A stretch of 23,016 nucleotides of DNA, from positions 1 through 23,016 of IMG/VR virus record IMGVR_UViG_3300009503_000128. One strand, 5' to 3'. A program made the position numbers and the translations under genes. The stretch is from a virus. Shown here one piece after another: positions 7,338 through 14,126 of the stretch. The first letter of the stretch is position 1; each line of letters opens with the position of its first letter. Under the pieces are notes generated by a model. It was not told the origin of the DNA. It did no database searches and saw only the letters and a list, made by a program, of their open reading frames with translations.

Positions 7338-8000
7338 ATGACAGCAAGGGAGATCATTACCGCAGCGCTCCAATGCATTGGGGTTCCGGCGCTTGTTGAT
7401 CCGAACAACGACACCCTCGCCGCCCTCAACAGGATCTTGGACTCATGGGATGCCTCTGGACTCTACGTCTATTCTATTCAGGTTTACCAGTACACCCTGA
7501 CGATTGGCCAAAGATCCTACACCATTGGGCAGGGCGGACAAATCAACATCCAGCGTCCAGTAAAGATCCAAGATGCCGCGTGCATCTCGGGCGGGGCGAG
7601 ATTTCCCGTCGCGGTCGCGGATTCAGAAAGATGGAACCGTCTGATTCGGGTGGACGACATGACCAGCAGCGTCATTCTGGCGCTGTACAACGACTATGCC
7701 TATCCGATTTCCACAATCCGCGTCTGGCCCACGCCATCAACGGCTTCCACGCTGGAACTGCATGTATGGACACAACTTGGGAGATTCAGCACTCTTGACT
7801 CGAACGTCTCTTTCCCGCCCGGCTACGACCGTGCGCTGATTTACCAGTTGGCTGCTAACCTGGCGCCGTCTTTCGGTCGAGTCATAGGTCAAGACCTGGC
7901 GGCCCTCGTGGAAGACTCAAAGGCAATGTTGATCGCCAGCAATAAAGCCCTTCCCGGAGCCTTGCCGGTTCCAGCTAAAGTCGAGGCACAAGCGCAATGA
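7338..8000 (+). CDS. gp4-like head completion / tail accessory protein, copy 2
   Basis: A 220-residue paralogue of the gene before it. Shared motifs in order are EIITAALQCIGV (4-15), LAALNRILDSWDASGL (27-42), SYTIGQGG (60-67), a YPISTIRVWPTPS strand, and FPPGYDRALIYQLAANLAPSFG followed by a conserved helix with K in the C-terminal part. It lacks the longer acidic segment seen in copy 1 and is the shortest and most divergent in the N-terminal part. A strong AAGGAGG site at 7327-7333 overlaps the stop of copy 1, so translation is likely coupled. Copy 3 starts in an ATGA overlap with its stop. Sequence divergence among the copies suggests old duplication and specialised roles rather than simple dosage. 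Confidence 0.8.
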   Translation: MTAREIITAALQCIGVPALVDPNNDTLAALNRILDSWDASGLYVYSIQVYQYTLTIGQRSYTIGQGGQINIQRPVKIQDAACISGGARFPVAVADSERWNRLIRVDDMTSSVILALYNDYAYPISTIRVWPTPSTASTLELHVWTQLGRFSTLDSNVSFPPGYDRALIYQLAANLAPSFGRVIGQDLAALVEDSKAMLIASNKALPGALPVPAKVEAQAQ

Positions 8001-8794
8001 GTTCCCCCGTTGTCCCTGCCTTTCCCGGAACGGCCTCTTGGAACGCTGATGTCTTTGGAGGTCCTGGCTCCACGGTCGGATCAGACATCATCTACCCTGC
8101 CCTTCGATTGATCCGAGTCATCCGCCCGGGCCACGGACCCCAAAGCGAAATCCTAACCGAGGCGCTGGCTTGCCTGAATGCGCTGCTCGATGCATGGAAT
8201 ACAGAGCGGCTTACCATCCCGTGCGTCCTCAGGCGCACCTTTCAGATCGTCTCCGGCCAGCAGTCCTACACGATTGGTCCGACCGGACAGTGGCTTCTGG
8301 AAGAGAGACCGCAGCGCATTGAGGCCGCGAGTCTGATCCGCAACCAGAGCGGTGGATCACCCATAGAGATTCCGCTGAAGATCCTCATTTTGGATGAGTG
8401 GCAGGCCATTCCGGTTAAGGCCATTCAATCGTCAATCCCTCAGTCTCTCTACTACGATCCGCACCTAAATCTAGGAAATGGAACGGTTTATGTCTATCCA
8501 GTCCCGACTGAGGCCAACGACATCATGCTTCATCTTTGGGATCAGCTCAAGCAGTTTGAGTCACTTTCGGACCAGTTTGTACTGCCTCAGGGATATCTCA
8601 AGGCGTTGCAGTACAGCCTGGCCGTCGAGCTTGCCCCAAGGTATGAAAATTCGGTTCTGAGTCCGCTCGTGCTCGACACGGCGGTGAAATCAAAAGCGCA
8701 AATCAAGTCAATGAACGTCGTCCCGCTTCCGCTTCGGTGTGACGAAGCGCTGGTTGCGCGGCGCGGCGGCTTCGATTGGAGAACTGGAAGATGA
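7997..8794 (+). CDS. gp4-like head completion / tail accessory protein, copy 3 (N-terminal extension)
   Basis: A 265-residue paralogue with a Pro/Gly-rich N-terminal extension of about 29 residues before the family start (DIIYPALRLIRVIR, 30-43). Then come ILTEALACLNALLDAWNTER (52-71), SYTIGPTG (90-97), a GNGTVYVYPVP strand (about 159-169), LPQGYLKALQYSLAVELAPRY near 195-215, and a C-terminal tail ending GGFDWRTGR that the other copies lack. These additions could form contacts to a neighbouring ring or to the fibre encoded next. Its start overlaps the stop of copy 2 and its stop overlaps the fibre start, both as ATGA. Family placement comes from shared motifs, and the specific role is inferred. 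Confidence 0.8.
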   Translation: MSSPVVPAFPGTASWNADVFGGPGSTVGSDIIYPALRLIRVIRPGHGPQSEILTEALACLNALLDAWNTERLTIPCVLRRTFQIVSGQQSYTIGPTGQWLLEERPQRIEAASLIRNQSGGSPIEIPLKILILDEWQAIPVKAIQSSIPQSLYYDPHLNLGNGTVYVYPVPTEANDIMLHLWDQLKQFESLSDQFVLPQGYLKALQYSLAVELAPRYENSVLSPLVLDTAVKSKAQIKSMNVVPLPLRCDEALVARRGGFDWRTGR

Positions 8795-11385
8795 GAAAAA
8801 GCGCATTGTTGATTCTCTCTGTTGCCACTCTAACTGCTGGCCTGCTTGCGCAGAATCCGAATATGCCGGTGTTTCCGAACAGCATTGCGGGAGACAAGCA
8901 CCTGCTCGTCGCCGTGGATTCGTCCATGTCGGTGCTCACTGCAAACATCGACCAAACAACTCTTTCGATTCCGGTTGCGGACGGGACAAAGTTCCGGGCC
9001 TATCAGGTGGTGAGAATCGACAACGAGAGCATTCAGATCTGCTCGGTAAACGGAAACATCCTCAATGTCTGCACCAGTGGAAGGGGATTTGGCGGATCAA
9101 CCCCAGCAATACACGGAGCGGGAGCGGAGGTCAATGGGCTGATATACGCTTGGCACCATAACCAATTGGCGGCTGAAATTAAGGCAATCCAGCAAGCACT
9201 TGGCGTAAATCTCTCTTTGGTGGCACCGGCCTATCACAATCACGACGCGCAGCAGATTTCCTCTGGGACGCTTCCGATCAGCCGCGGCGGTACCGGCGCC
9301 TCCACCCCGGAGGGAGCTCGACAGGCCCTCTCCACAGGCTACGTCAGGGTGCAGGCCAACCCACCCTCGAGCTGCTCCGTCGGCGACCTGTGGTTTGACT
9401 CCGACGCAACCCCAGGGAAAAATTGGTTCGGATGCACGGCTGCGAACACGTGGACGTTGCTTGGGTCCAGTTCCATCGAATGGGGCAGCATCACCGGAAC
9501 GCTGTCGAATCAGACGGACTTGCGGGCGGCCTTGGACGGCAAGGCCAACGCCACCCACAATCACGACAGCACCTATCAGGCCCTCAATCAAAAGAATCAG
9601 CCCAACGGCTACGCCGGACTGGACGGTTCTGGGAAGCTGTCTGCTTCTCAGGTTCCAGATTTGAGCAGCGTTTATCAGCCTCTCGACAGCGACCTGACGA
9701 CCATCGCCGGGCTGTCGTGCAGTCCTGGGCAAATCATCAAGCGCAACGCCAGCGGACTTTGGGAATGTTCGAATGACGCTACTGGTGGGAACCCAACGTG
9801 GGGTTCCATCTCTGGCACATTGAGCAATCAGACGGACTTGCAGGCGGCCTTGGACGGCAAGGCCAACGCCACCCACAATCACGACAGCACCTACCAGGCG
9901 CTCAGCCAAAAGAACCAGGCCAACGGCTACGCCGGGCTGGACGCCTCCGGCTTGCTGGCTGTTTCTCAAATCCCAGGCCTTCCGGCCGCCAAGATCACCA
10001 GCGGACAGCTTTCGACAGCCTACGGCGGCACCGGACGAGGGGTGACCTGGCAGCCAGGCTCTGTGACGTTCATCAACTCCTCGAATGTCTTTGAGCAGGA
10101 CAACGCCAACCTGTTCTGGGACAACACCAACAAGCGCCTCGGGATCGGAACAAGCGCTCCATCAACCTCTCTGGACGCTAACGGCATCGTCCGCGCGAGA
10201 AACGGTTTCCGCATCAGCGCGTCGCCGGCGGCAGGAACATACCTGCGCAGCAACGGCAGTGAGTTTGTGGAAAGTTCGATCCAGGCATCCGACTTGCCGG
10301 ACCTGAGCGGGACGTACCAGCCCAAAGACAGCGACTTAACTGCGATTGCTGGATTGAGCTGTTCTAACGGGCAGGTGATCAAGCTGTCCAGCGGCGCGTG
10401 GGCCTGCGGCACAGATGAGCAGGGCGTCACGTCTGTTTCTGGCACAAGCAATGAGATCACGTCGAGCGGCGGGGCGACTCCCATTTTGAGCATCGCCGAC
10501 ACATTCCGCATCACAGGCAAAACAGCAACCGCCCCGGTGAAAGCTGGAACGTCTTTGCCGGCAACCTGTGCTATTGGCGACTTGTTCTTCAAGACAGACG
10601 CCACCGCAGGCCAGAACATGTATGGCTGTACAGCCACAAACACGTGGACCCTGTTGGGCGGCGGAGGCGGCGGCAGCAGCACGCCTTCTATCAATACGGC
10701 GATTATTCAAGATTTTGATGAATGGCTTTCAAACGGAAATAACTCAGTCCAGCCCGTAGGACGGCTGGGTTGGACGGTGTCTACGGACAGCGGCAGCGGC
10801 GTGGCTGTGGCGTACTACGGAAATTATTCCGATGACAACTTAATTGGCACCGCGTCACTGGAGCCCGGAGGAGCCAACGCCCGCGTTACGCTGCACTTGG
10901 GCGCATATGGCATGGGCCAACTTTGGTTTTCTAATGCCATCAACTCGTGGGAGTACCAATTTGTAGTCAGAGCCGATAGATATGAAAACACGCAATTGTC
11001 ATACATCGTCGGGCTTGCTGACAGCATAAGTCAGCAGCCGTCAAACGGAATCTGGGTGAGGTACATCAATAACACCGGATGTACCGTAACCGGATCAGAC
11101 TCCGGCTGGGTGTACGAAACTCGTTCCAGCGGCGCCAGCACCACCCAGGCGTCCGGCATGAGCCTATCAACAAATACGGTATACCGCATCCGCATCCGCA
11201 AATCCGGCAGCGGCGTGGGTTTTTCCATGTGTTCCGGCGGACCAACATGTACGCTGGGCAGCGAAACGGTTATCACAACCAATATTCCAACAGCCAACTT
11301 GGCGCCATATATTCAATCCGTTAGTTGCGCCACCGGCTATCACAAATTGATTGCAGACCGCTTTGACGTTCTGATTCAGAGGTGA
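8791..11385 (+). CDS. Tail fibre protein, repeat-built, with signal-peptide-like N-terminus
   Basis: An 864-residue fibre starting at ATG 8791; a TTG 15 bases upstream gives a longer frame but lacks the ATGA coupling. Residues 1-21 look like a Sec signal (MRK, hydrophobic core, then LLAQ), which is odd for a virion protein assembled in the cytoplasm. Residues about 150-630 are a stalk of repeated fibre modules: SGTLSNQTDLxAALDGKA-type repeats at 231 and 337, DSDLTxIAGLSCSxGQ repeats near 302 and 514, and two NTWTLLG modules with paired Cys (near 195-226 and 590-622). A GGGGGG linker near 629-634 leads to a C-terminal domain of about 230 residues that is Ser/Tyr/Asn-rich and beta-predicted, resembling a lectin-like jelly roll and likely to bind the host surface. 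That last part is clearly lower in GC. The function as a receptor-binding fibre is inferred from this architecture and from its place among tail genes. Confidence 0.82.
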   Translation: MRKSALLILSVATLTAGLLAQNPNMPVFPNSIAGDKHLLVAVDSSMSVLTANIDQTTLSIPVADGTKFRAYQVVRIDNESIQICSVNGNILNVCTSGRGFGGSTPAIHGAGAEVNGLIYAWHHNQLAAEIKAIQQALGVNLSLVAPAYHNHDAQQISSGTLPISRGGTGASTPEGARQALSTGYVRVQANPPSSCSVGDLWFDSDATPGKNWFGCTAANTWTLLGSSSIEWGSITGTLSNQTDLRAALDGKANATHNHDSTYQALNQKNQPNGYAGLDGSGKLSASQVPDLSSVYQPLDSDLTTIAGLSCSPGQIIKRNASGLWECSNDATGGNPTWGSISGTLSNQTDLQAALDGKANATHNHDSTYQALSQKNQANGYAGLDASGLLAVSQIPGLPAAKITSGQLSTAYGGTGRGVTWQPGSVTFINSSNVFEQDNANLFWDNTNKRLGIGTSAPSTSLDANGIVRARNGFRISASPAAGTYLRSNGSEFVESSIQASDLPDLSGTYQPKDSDLTAIAGLSCSNGQVIKLSSGAWACGTDEQGVTSVSGTSNEITSSGGATPILSIADTFRITGKTATAPVKAGTSLPATCAIGDLFFKTDATAGQNMYGCTATNTWTLLGGGGGGSSTPSINTAIIQDFDEWLSNGNNSVQPVGRLGWTVSTDSGSGVAVAYYGNYSDDNLIGTASLEPGGANARVTLHLGAYGMGQLWFSNAINSWEYQFVVRADRYENTQLSYIVGLADSISQQPSNGIWVRYINNTGCTVTGSDSGWVYETRSSGASTTQASGMSLSTNTVYRIRIRKSGSGVGFSMCSGGPTCTLGSETVITTNIPTANLAPYIQSVSCATGYHKLIADRFDVLIQR
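9508..9942 (+). repeat. Two-copy near-identical direct repeat inside the fibre gene
   Basis: Bases 9508-9624 and 9826-9942 are 117-base copies offset by exactly 318 bases (106 codons) and differ at only about ten positions by eye. They encode NQTDLxAALDGKANATHNHD and the following stretch to GYAGLD. The level of identity at synonymous positions points to a recent duplication or ongoing recombination between copies, which can change fibre length without breaking the frame. Confidence 0.88.
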
Positions 11386-11407
11386 CCTGCATCGTAGCGC
11401 CCTTGCC

Positions 11408-11884
11408 ATGCCTCAATTCAACGAAGCGCTGTTTGGACAACATCTTTTCGGAGAACCAATTCCTGAGCCTAGGGCGTCTCAGGCCGCCTCGCTGCTCGGG
11501 GTTGTTTCTGTGCTGCCCGTGCGATTCGGGGTTGTTTCCGCGCGGCCCATGCGATGCGGCTTCATCCCAATCAGCCGTTTTGTGAAGGACATGCAAATGA
11601 ACCAACGCCCCATAGAACTCCGACAATACGACGCCAAAGACGTGTACTGGGAAATCTCGGACGGGACCATTCAGTCTGTAACCTGGTTCAGTCTCGTAAT
11701 GTTCCCACAGTCCCCGCCCGGCACACAAAGTCTTGTCATTCAGCCTCTCTCGAACACCAGCACCAAGGCTTTCGCCAGAATTTCGGGGGCCTCAAAGGGC
11801 TCGTTGCACAAGCTCACTGCGGTGATCTGGCTTACGGATGGGCAGTCTAGGGAGTGTTCCCGGTTCGTGCTTGGAGTGGATTAA
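11408..11884 (+). CDS. Small tail-associated beta-rich protein with decapeptide repeats
   Basis: A 158-residue protein that starts FNEALFGQHLFGE-like, carries three 10-residue repeats at 30-59 (LGVVSVLPVR, FGVVSARPMR, CGFIPISRFV), and ends in a domain of about 90 residues (IELRQYDAKDVYWEISDGT...RFVLGVD). That domain resembles small beta-sandwich modules of phage tail or fibre proteins in which a short acidic-Trp strand is followed by SGxxxGxxxKLTAxIWLTDGQSRE. Family naming is not possible from sequence alone. No ribosome binding site precedes ATG 11408, although GAGGTGA lies 22 bases upstream at the fibre stop. The stop abuts the start of the gp10-like gene with no gap. A short overlapping Cys-rich GTG ORF (11382-11585) was judged less likely. 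Confidence 0.62.
   Translation: MPQFNEALFGQHLFGEPIPEPRASQAASLLGVVSVLPVRFGVVSARPMRCGFIPISRFVKDMQMNQRPIELRQYDAKDVYWEISDGTIQSVTWFSLVMFPQSPPGTQSLVIQPLSNTSTKAFARISGASKGSLHKLTAVIWLTDGQSRECSRFVLGVD
11495..11554 (+). repeat. 30-base tandem repeat (two units, third degenerate)
   Basis: Units 11495-11524 and 11525-11554 share CGGGGTTGTTTC and CCCRTGCGA blocks in register, with about six differences. The next 30 bases (11555-11584) keep only traces. Because the unit is ten codons, gain or loss of units keeps the reading frame. It encodes the decapeptides at residues 30-49 of the small tail protein. Confidence 0.8.
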
Positions 11885-13561
11885 ATGCAGGTTCCCCTGT
11901 TCCAGGGCGGAAGCTACCTTTCGTCGAGTCCAAGATGGTCGGCGGACCGAACGCTGAATCTGTTCCCAGAGGTGGGCGAGAGCGGCGTCACCAGATCCAA
12001 AATGCGCCTGCGTGGGACCCCGGGTCTGTCGTTGTTCCATCAACTTCCCTATGGTCCGGTTCGTGGTTTTTGGGCGAACGAGTACCGCCTGTTTGCCGCT
12101 TCCGGGCCGTGTCTGTATGAGGTATTTGCCAATGGAAGCCATGTTAACCTTGGAAACATCGGGAACGACGCCTCGAATTCTCCGGTGCAAATGTACGCCA
12201 ACGGGACTCAGCTTTTTATCGTTTCGGCGGGCAACTGCTATATCCACACGGGCCTAAATCTAATACAATGCGTCCTTGCGCAGCTAAGCGGAACAGTTAA
12301 AGCCGGAACGTATTCCTCGATCACCCGCCGCCAAAGAGACGACGTTTATCGCCCCATCCAAGGCGTACCATCCGGCACGACGGTTCAATGGACCGGCGGC
12401 GACCTGTTTGATCCGACAATGGTGGGCGGCACAATCAACATCAACGGGGCGACAAAGCATGTGCTGTGGGTTAGCGACAACCGTGAGTATCTTGTTGTGC
12501 AAGAAACCGATCTTGGAACTCTAGCTGACGCTCCGTATACGGCCGACCTTCCCGTCAACGCAAAGACGGGCGCCTTCATAGACGGATACTTTGTGGCGGC
12601 CCCGGAGAACCACAAGTATTTTTACATCAGTGACTTATACAACGGACTGACCTGGGACCCGTTGGATTTTGCGGTGAAGGAGGGCTGGCCCGACAACATC
12701 GCGTGCGTTCTGGTCGATCACGGGGATCTCTGGTTGATGGGAAAGGAAACCATTGAAGTGTGGAGGAATACCGGGAACCCAGACTTTCCGTTCGAGAGGT
12801 TTCTTCCGGGCTTCATCCAACAAGGCGTTGTCGCGCCATTCAGCGCGGTCCGTTTCGCCGATGGAGTGGCATGGTTGGGCGGCGATACTCGCGGCAGGTT
12901 GAGCGCGTGGCTCGCGCGAGGATACCAGCCGGTCAGAATCTCCACTCATGCCATAGAGGAACAATGGGCCTCATATCAGCAACCAGAAAGCGCCGAAGCC
13001 TTTGTCTACCGATACGAGGGACATGAGTTTTGGCAAATCACATTTCCCTACGACGAGAAGACTTGGGTTTTCGATGCAAACACTAAATTATGGCACGAGC
13101 GTTCTTCCAGGGCCGAGGACAACACCCAGAAAAGACACCGCGCCAGGTGTTGCGCTTCGGTGTGGGGAAAAATCTTTGTTGGCGATTGGTACAACGGAAA
13201 CATCTATCAGATGACCGGGTCTGCCTATACAGACAATGGTACCCCCATTCTCAGAATGCGCCAGGCGCCCCATATGCTGGACGAAATGAAGAATCATTTC
13301 TACAGCCGCCTGCAACTCGATGTCGAGACCGGGGTTCAGGTCAGCTCCCCGGAGTTCAATCTATCGTGGTCCGATGATGGCGGCTATACCTTTAGGCCTC
13401 CAATCACGGCCACCGGCGGCGACATTAATGAGTACGCCAAGCGCGTAATCTGGCGCCGGCTTGGAAAGAGCAGGGACCGGGTTTTCAGGATCTCCTCGGA
13501 AGCGTCCATTCCGCATGTTTGGATTGACGCATACGTGGACGTACTGCCTGGGAATAGCTGA
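11885..13561 (+). CDS. gp10-like packaged-DNA stabilisation protein (tail hub)
   Basis: A 558-residue protein of the P22 gp10 group, which binds below the gp4 ring, plugs the portal channel and forms part of the tail hub. Signatures are the start VPLFQGGSYLSSSPRWSADR with NLFPEVGE (3-32), GDLWLMGKETIEVW (about 280-293), the RISTHAIEEQW block near 349, GHEFWQITFPYDEKTWVFD near 379-397 and WHERSS near 404. It is about 86 residues longer than P22 gp10 (472). The extra part may be the segment around 140-215, with a glycine-rich turn and strands. ATG 11885 follows the upstream TAA directly, so translation is probably coupled. The stop overlaps the next ATG (TGATG). The gene follows the gp4-like copies with the fibre and small tail gene inserted between, unlike P22. 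The identification is firm. Confidence 0.88.
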   Translation: MQVPLFQGGSYLSSSPRWSADRTLNLFPEVGESGVTRSKMRLRGTPGLSLFHQLPYGPVRGFWANEYRLFAASGPCLYEVFANGSHVNLGNIGNDASNSPVQMYANGTQLFIVSAGNCYIHTGLNLIQCVLAQLSGTVKAGTYSSITRRQRDDVYRPIQGVPSGTTVQWTGGDLFDPTMVGGTININGATKHVLWVSDNREYLVVQETDLGTLADAPYTADLPVNAKTGAFIDGYFVAAPENHKYFYISDLYNGLTWDPLDFAVKEGWPDNIACVLVDHGDLWLMGKETIEVWRNTGNPDFPFERFLPGFIQQGVVAPFSAVRFADGVAWLGGDTRGRLSAWLARGYQPVRISTHAIEEQWASYQQPESAEAFVYRYEGHEFWQITFPYDEKTWVFDANTKLWHERSSRAEDNTQKRHRARCCASVWGKIFVGDWYNGNIYQMTGSAYTDNGTPILRMRQAPHMLDEMKNHFYSRLQLDVETGVQVSSPEFNLSWSDDGGYTFRPPITATGGDINEYAKRVIWRRLGKSRDRVFRISSEASIPHVWIDAYVDVLPGNS

Positions 13562-14073
13562 TGCCATTCAACATCAGGCGCTCGCAACAGATTCAGGTTC
13601 CGGTTCGCAGCCCTCTCTTCGACGAAGTTGAAGGCGCAAGCGAGGGATCGAGGGAAAGATTTGCGCCCTTAAACCGAAACTGGATTCAGTTCTTTACAGC
13701 ACTTGCGTCGAAAGCGACTTCAGCCGATGAAACCAGATATCGCCCCGTGATTGTTCTGTCCGTCAACGGAACGCTCGGGATTGGCTCTGATCTGACCAAT
13801 CGGCTTCGCTTTCCATTGGACATCAAGCCGACCGGAGTTCTAGCCGAGGTCAAGCAGGCCCCGGTTGGGGACTCCCTCGTCTTGAAAATCTTATCTAATG
13901 AGACACCGTGGATGCAGCTTTCCATTCCGGATGGGCAGACCTCGGTTTCGGCAACCCCGCAACAAATCGACGACGCTCAACCCATTCCTGCTGGAAACAA
14001 CATCCGCTTAGATGTCGTTCAGGTCGGAACCACATTTCCGGGAGCAGATCTTGTCGTGCTCCTGTACACGTGA
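13561..14073 (+). CDS. Small fibre-like beta-sandwich tail protein
   Basis: A 170-residue protein with a short charged N-terminus (about 1-55, including ERFAPLNRNWIQFFTAL) and a C-terminal domain of about 110 residues made of alternating strands. It contains LGIGSDLTNRLRFPLDI, AEVKQAPVGDSLVLKI, IPAGNNIRLDVVQVGTTFPGADLVVLLY. This pattern, with a pro-glycine turn, GDSLVLKI and an ending like VGTTFPGADLVV, is typical of beta-sandwich domains at the tips of phage fibres and baseplates. The resemblance is judged by eye. P22 has the needle gp26 at this place, but this protein shows no coiled coil, so it is not a needle. A role as a fibre adaptor or short fibre is possible. The start is coupled by a TGATG overlap. 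Confidence 0.62.
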   Translation: MPFNIRRSQQIQVPVRSPLFDEVEGASEGSRERFAPLNRNWIQFFTALASKATSADETRYRPVIVLSVNGTLGIGSDLTNRLRFPLDIKPTGVLAEVKQAPVGDSLVLKILSNETPWMQLSIPDGQTSVSATPQQIDDAQPIPAGNNIRLDVVQVGTTFPGADLVVLLYT

Positions 14074-14126
14074 TGCGTCTCAGCAAGCGAATCGGCATCG
14101 TCAATGGCAGCGGAAACGATATTTAA
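14073..14126 (+). CDS. Possible 17-codon leader ORF
   Basis: An ATG in a TGATG overlap with the previous stop opens 17 codons (MRLSKRIGIVNGSGNDI) and ends with TAA at 14124-14126, 23 bases past the start of the 1155-residue tail gene (14104). The tail gene's own ATG has no clear ribosome binding site. Ribosomes ending the small ORF could restart at 14104, giving coupled low-level translation. The ORF is very short and may be meaningless. Confidence 0.25.
   Translation: MRLSKRIGIVNGSGNDI

Noticed and set aside
11382-11585. GTG-start 67-codon ORF overlapping the fibre stop
   Set aside because: The Cys/Pro-rich peptide looks like a shadow, and the alternative frame from 11408 gives a longer protein with a phage-like start and a beta-sandwich-like domain. 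It is kept as a weak alternative only.
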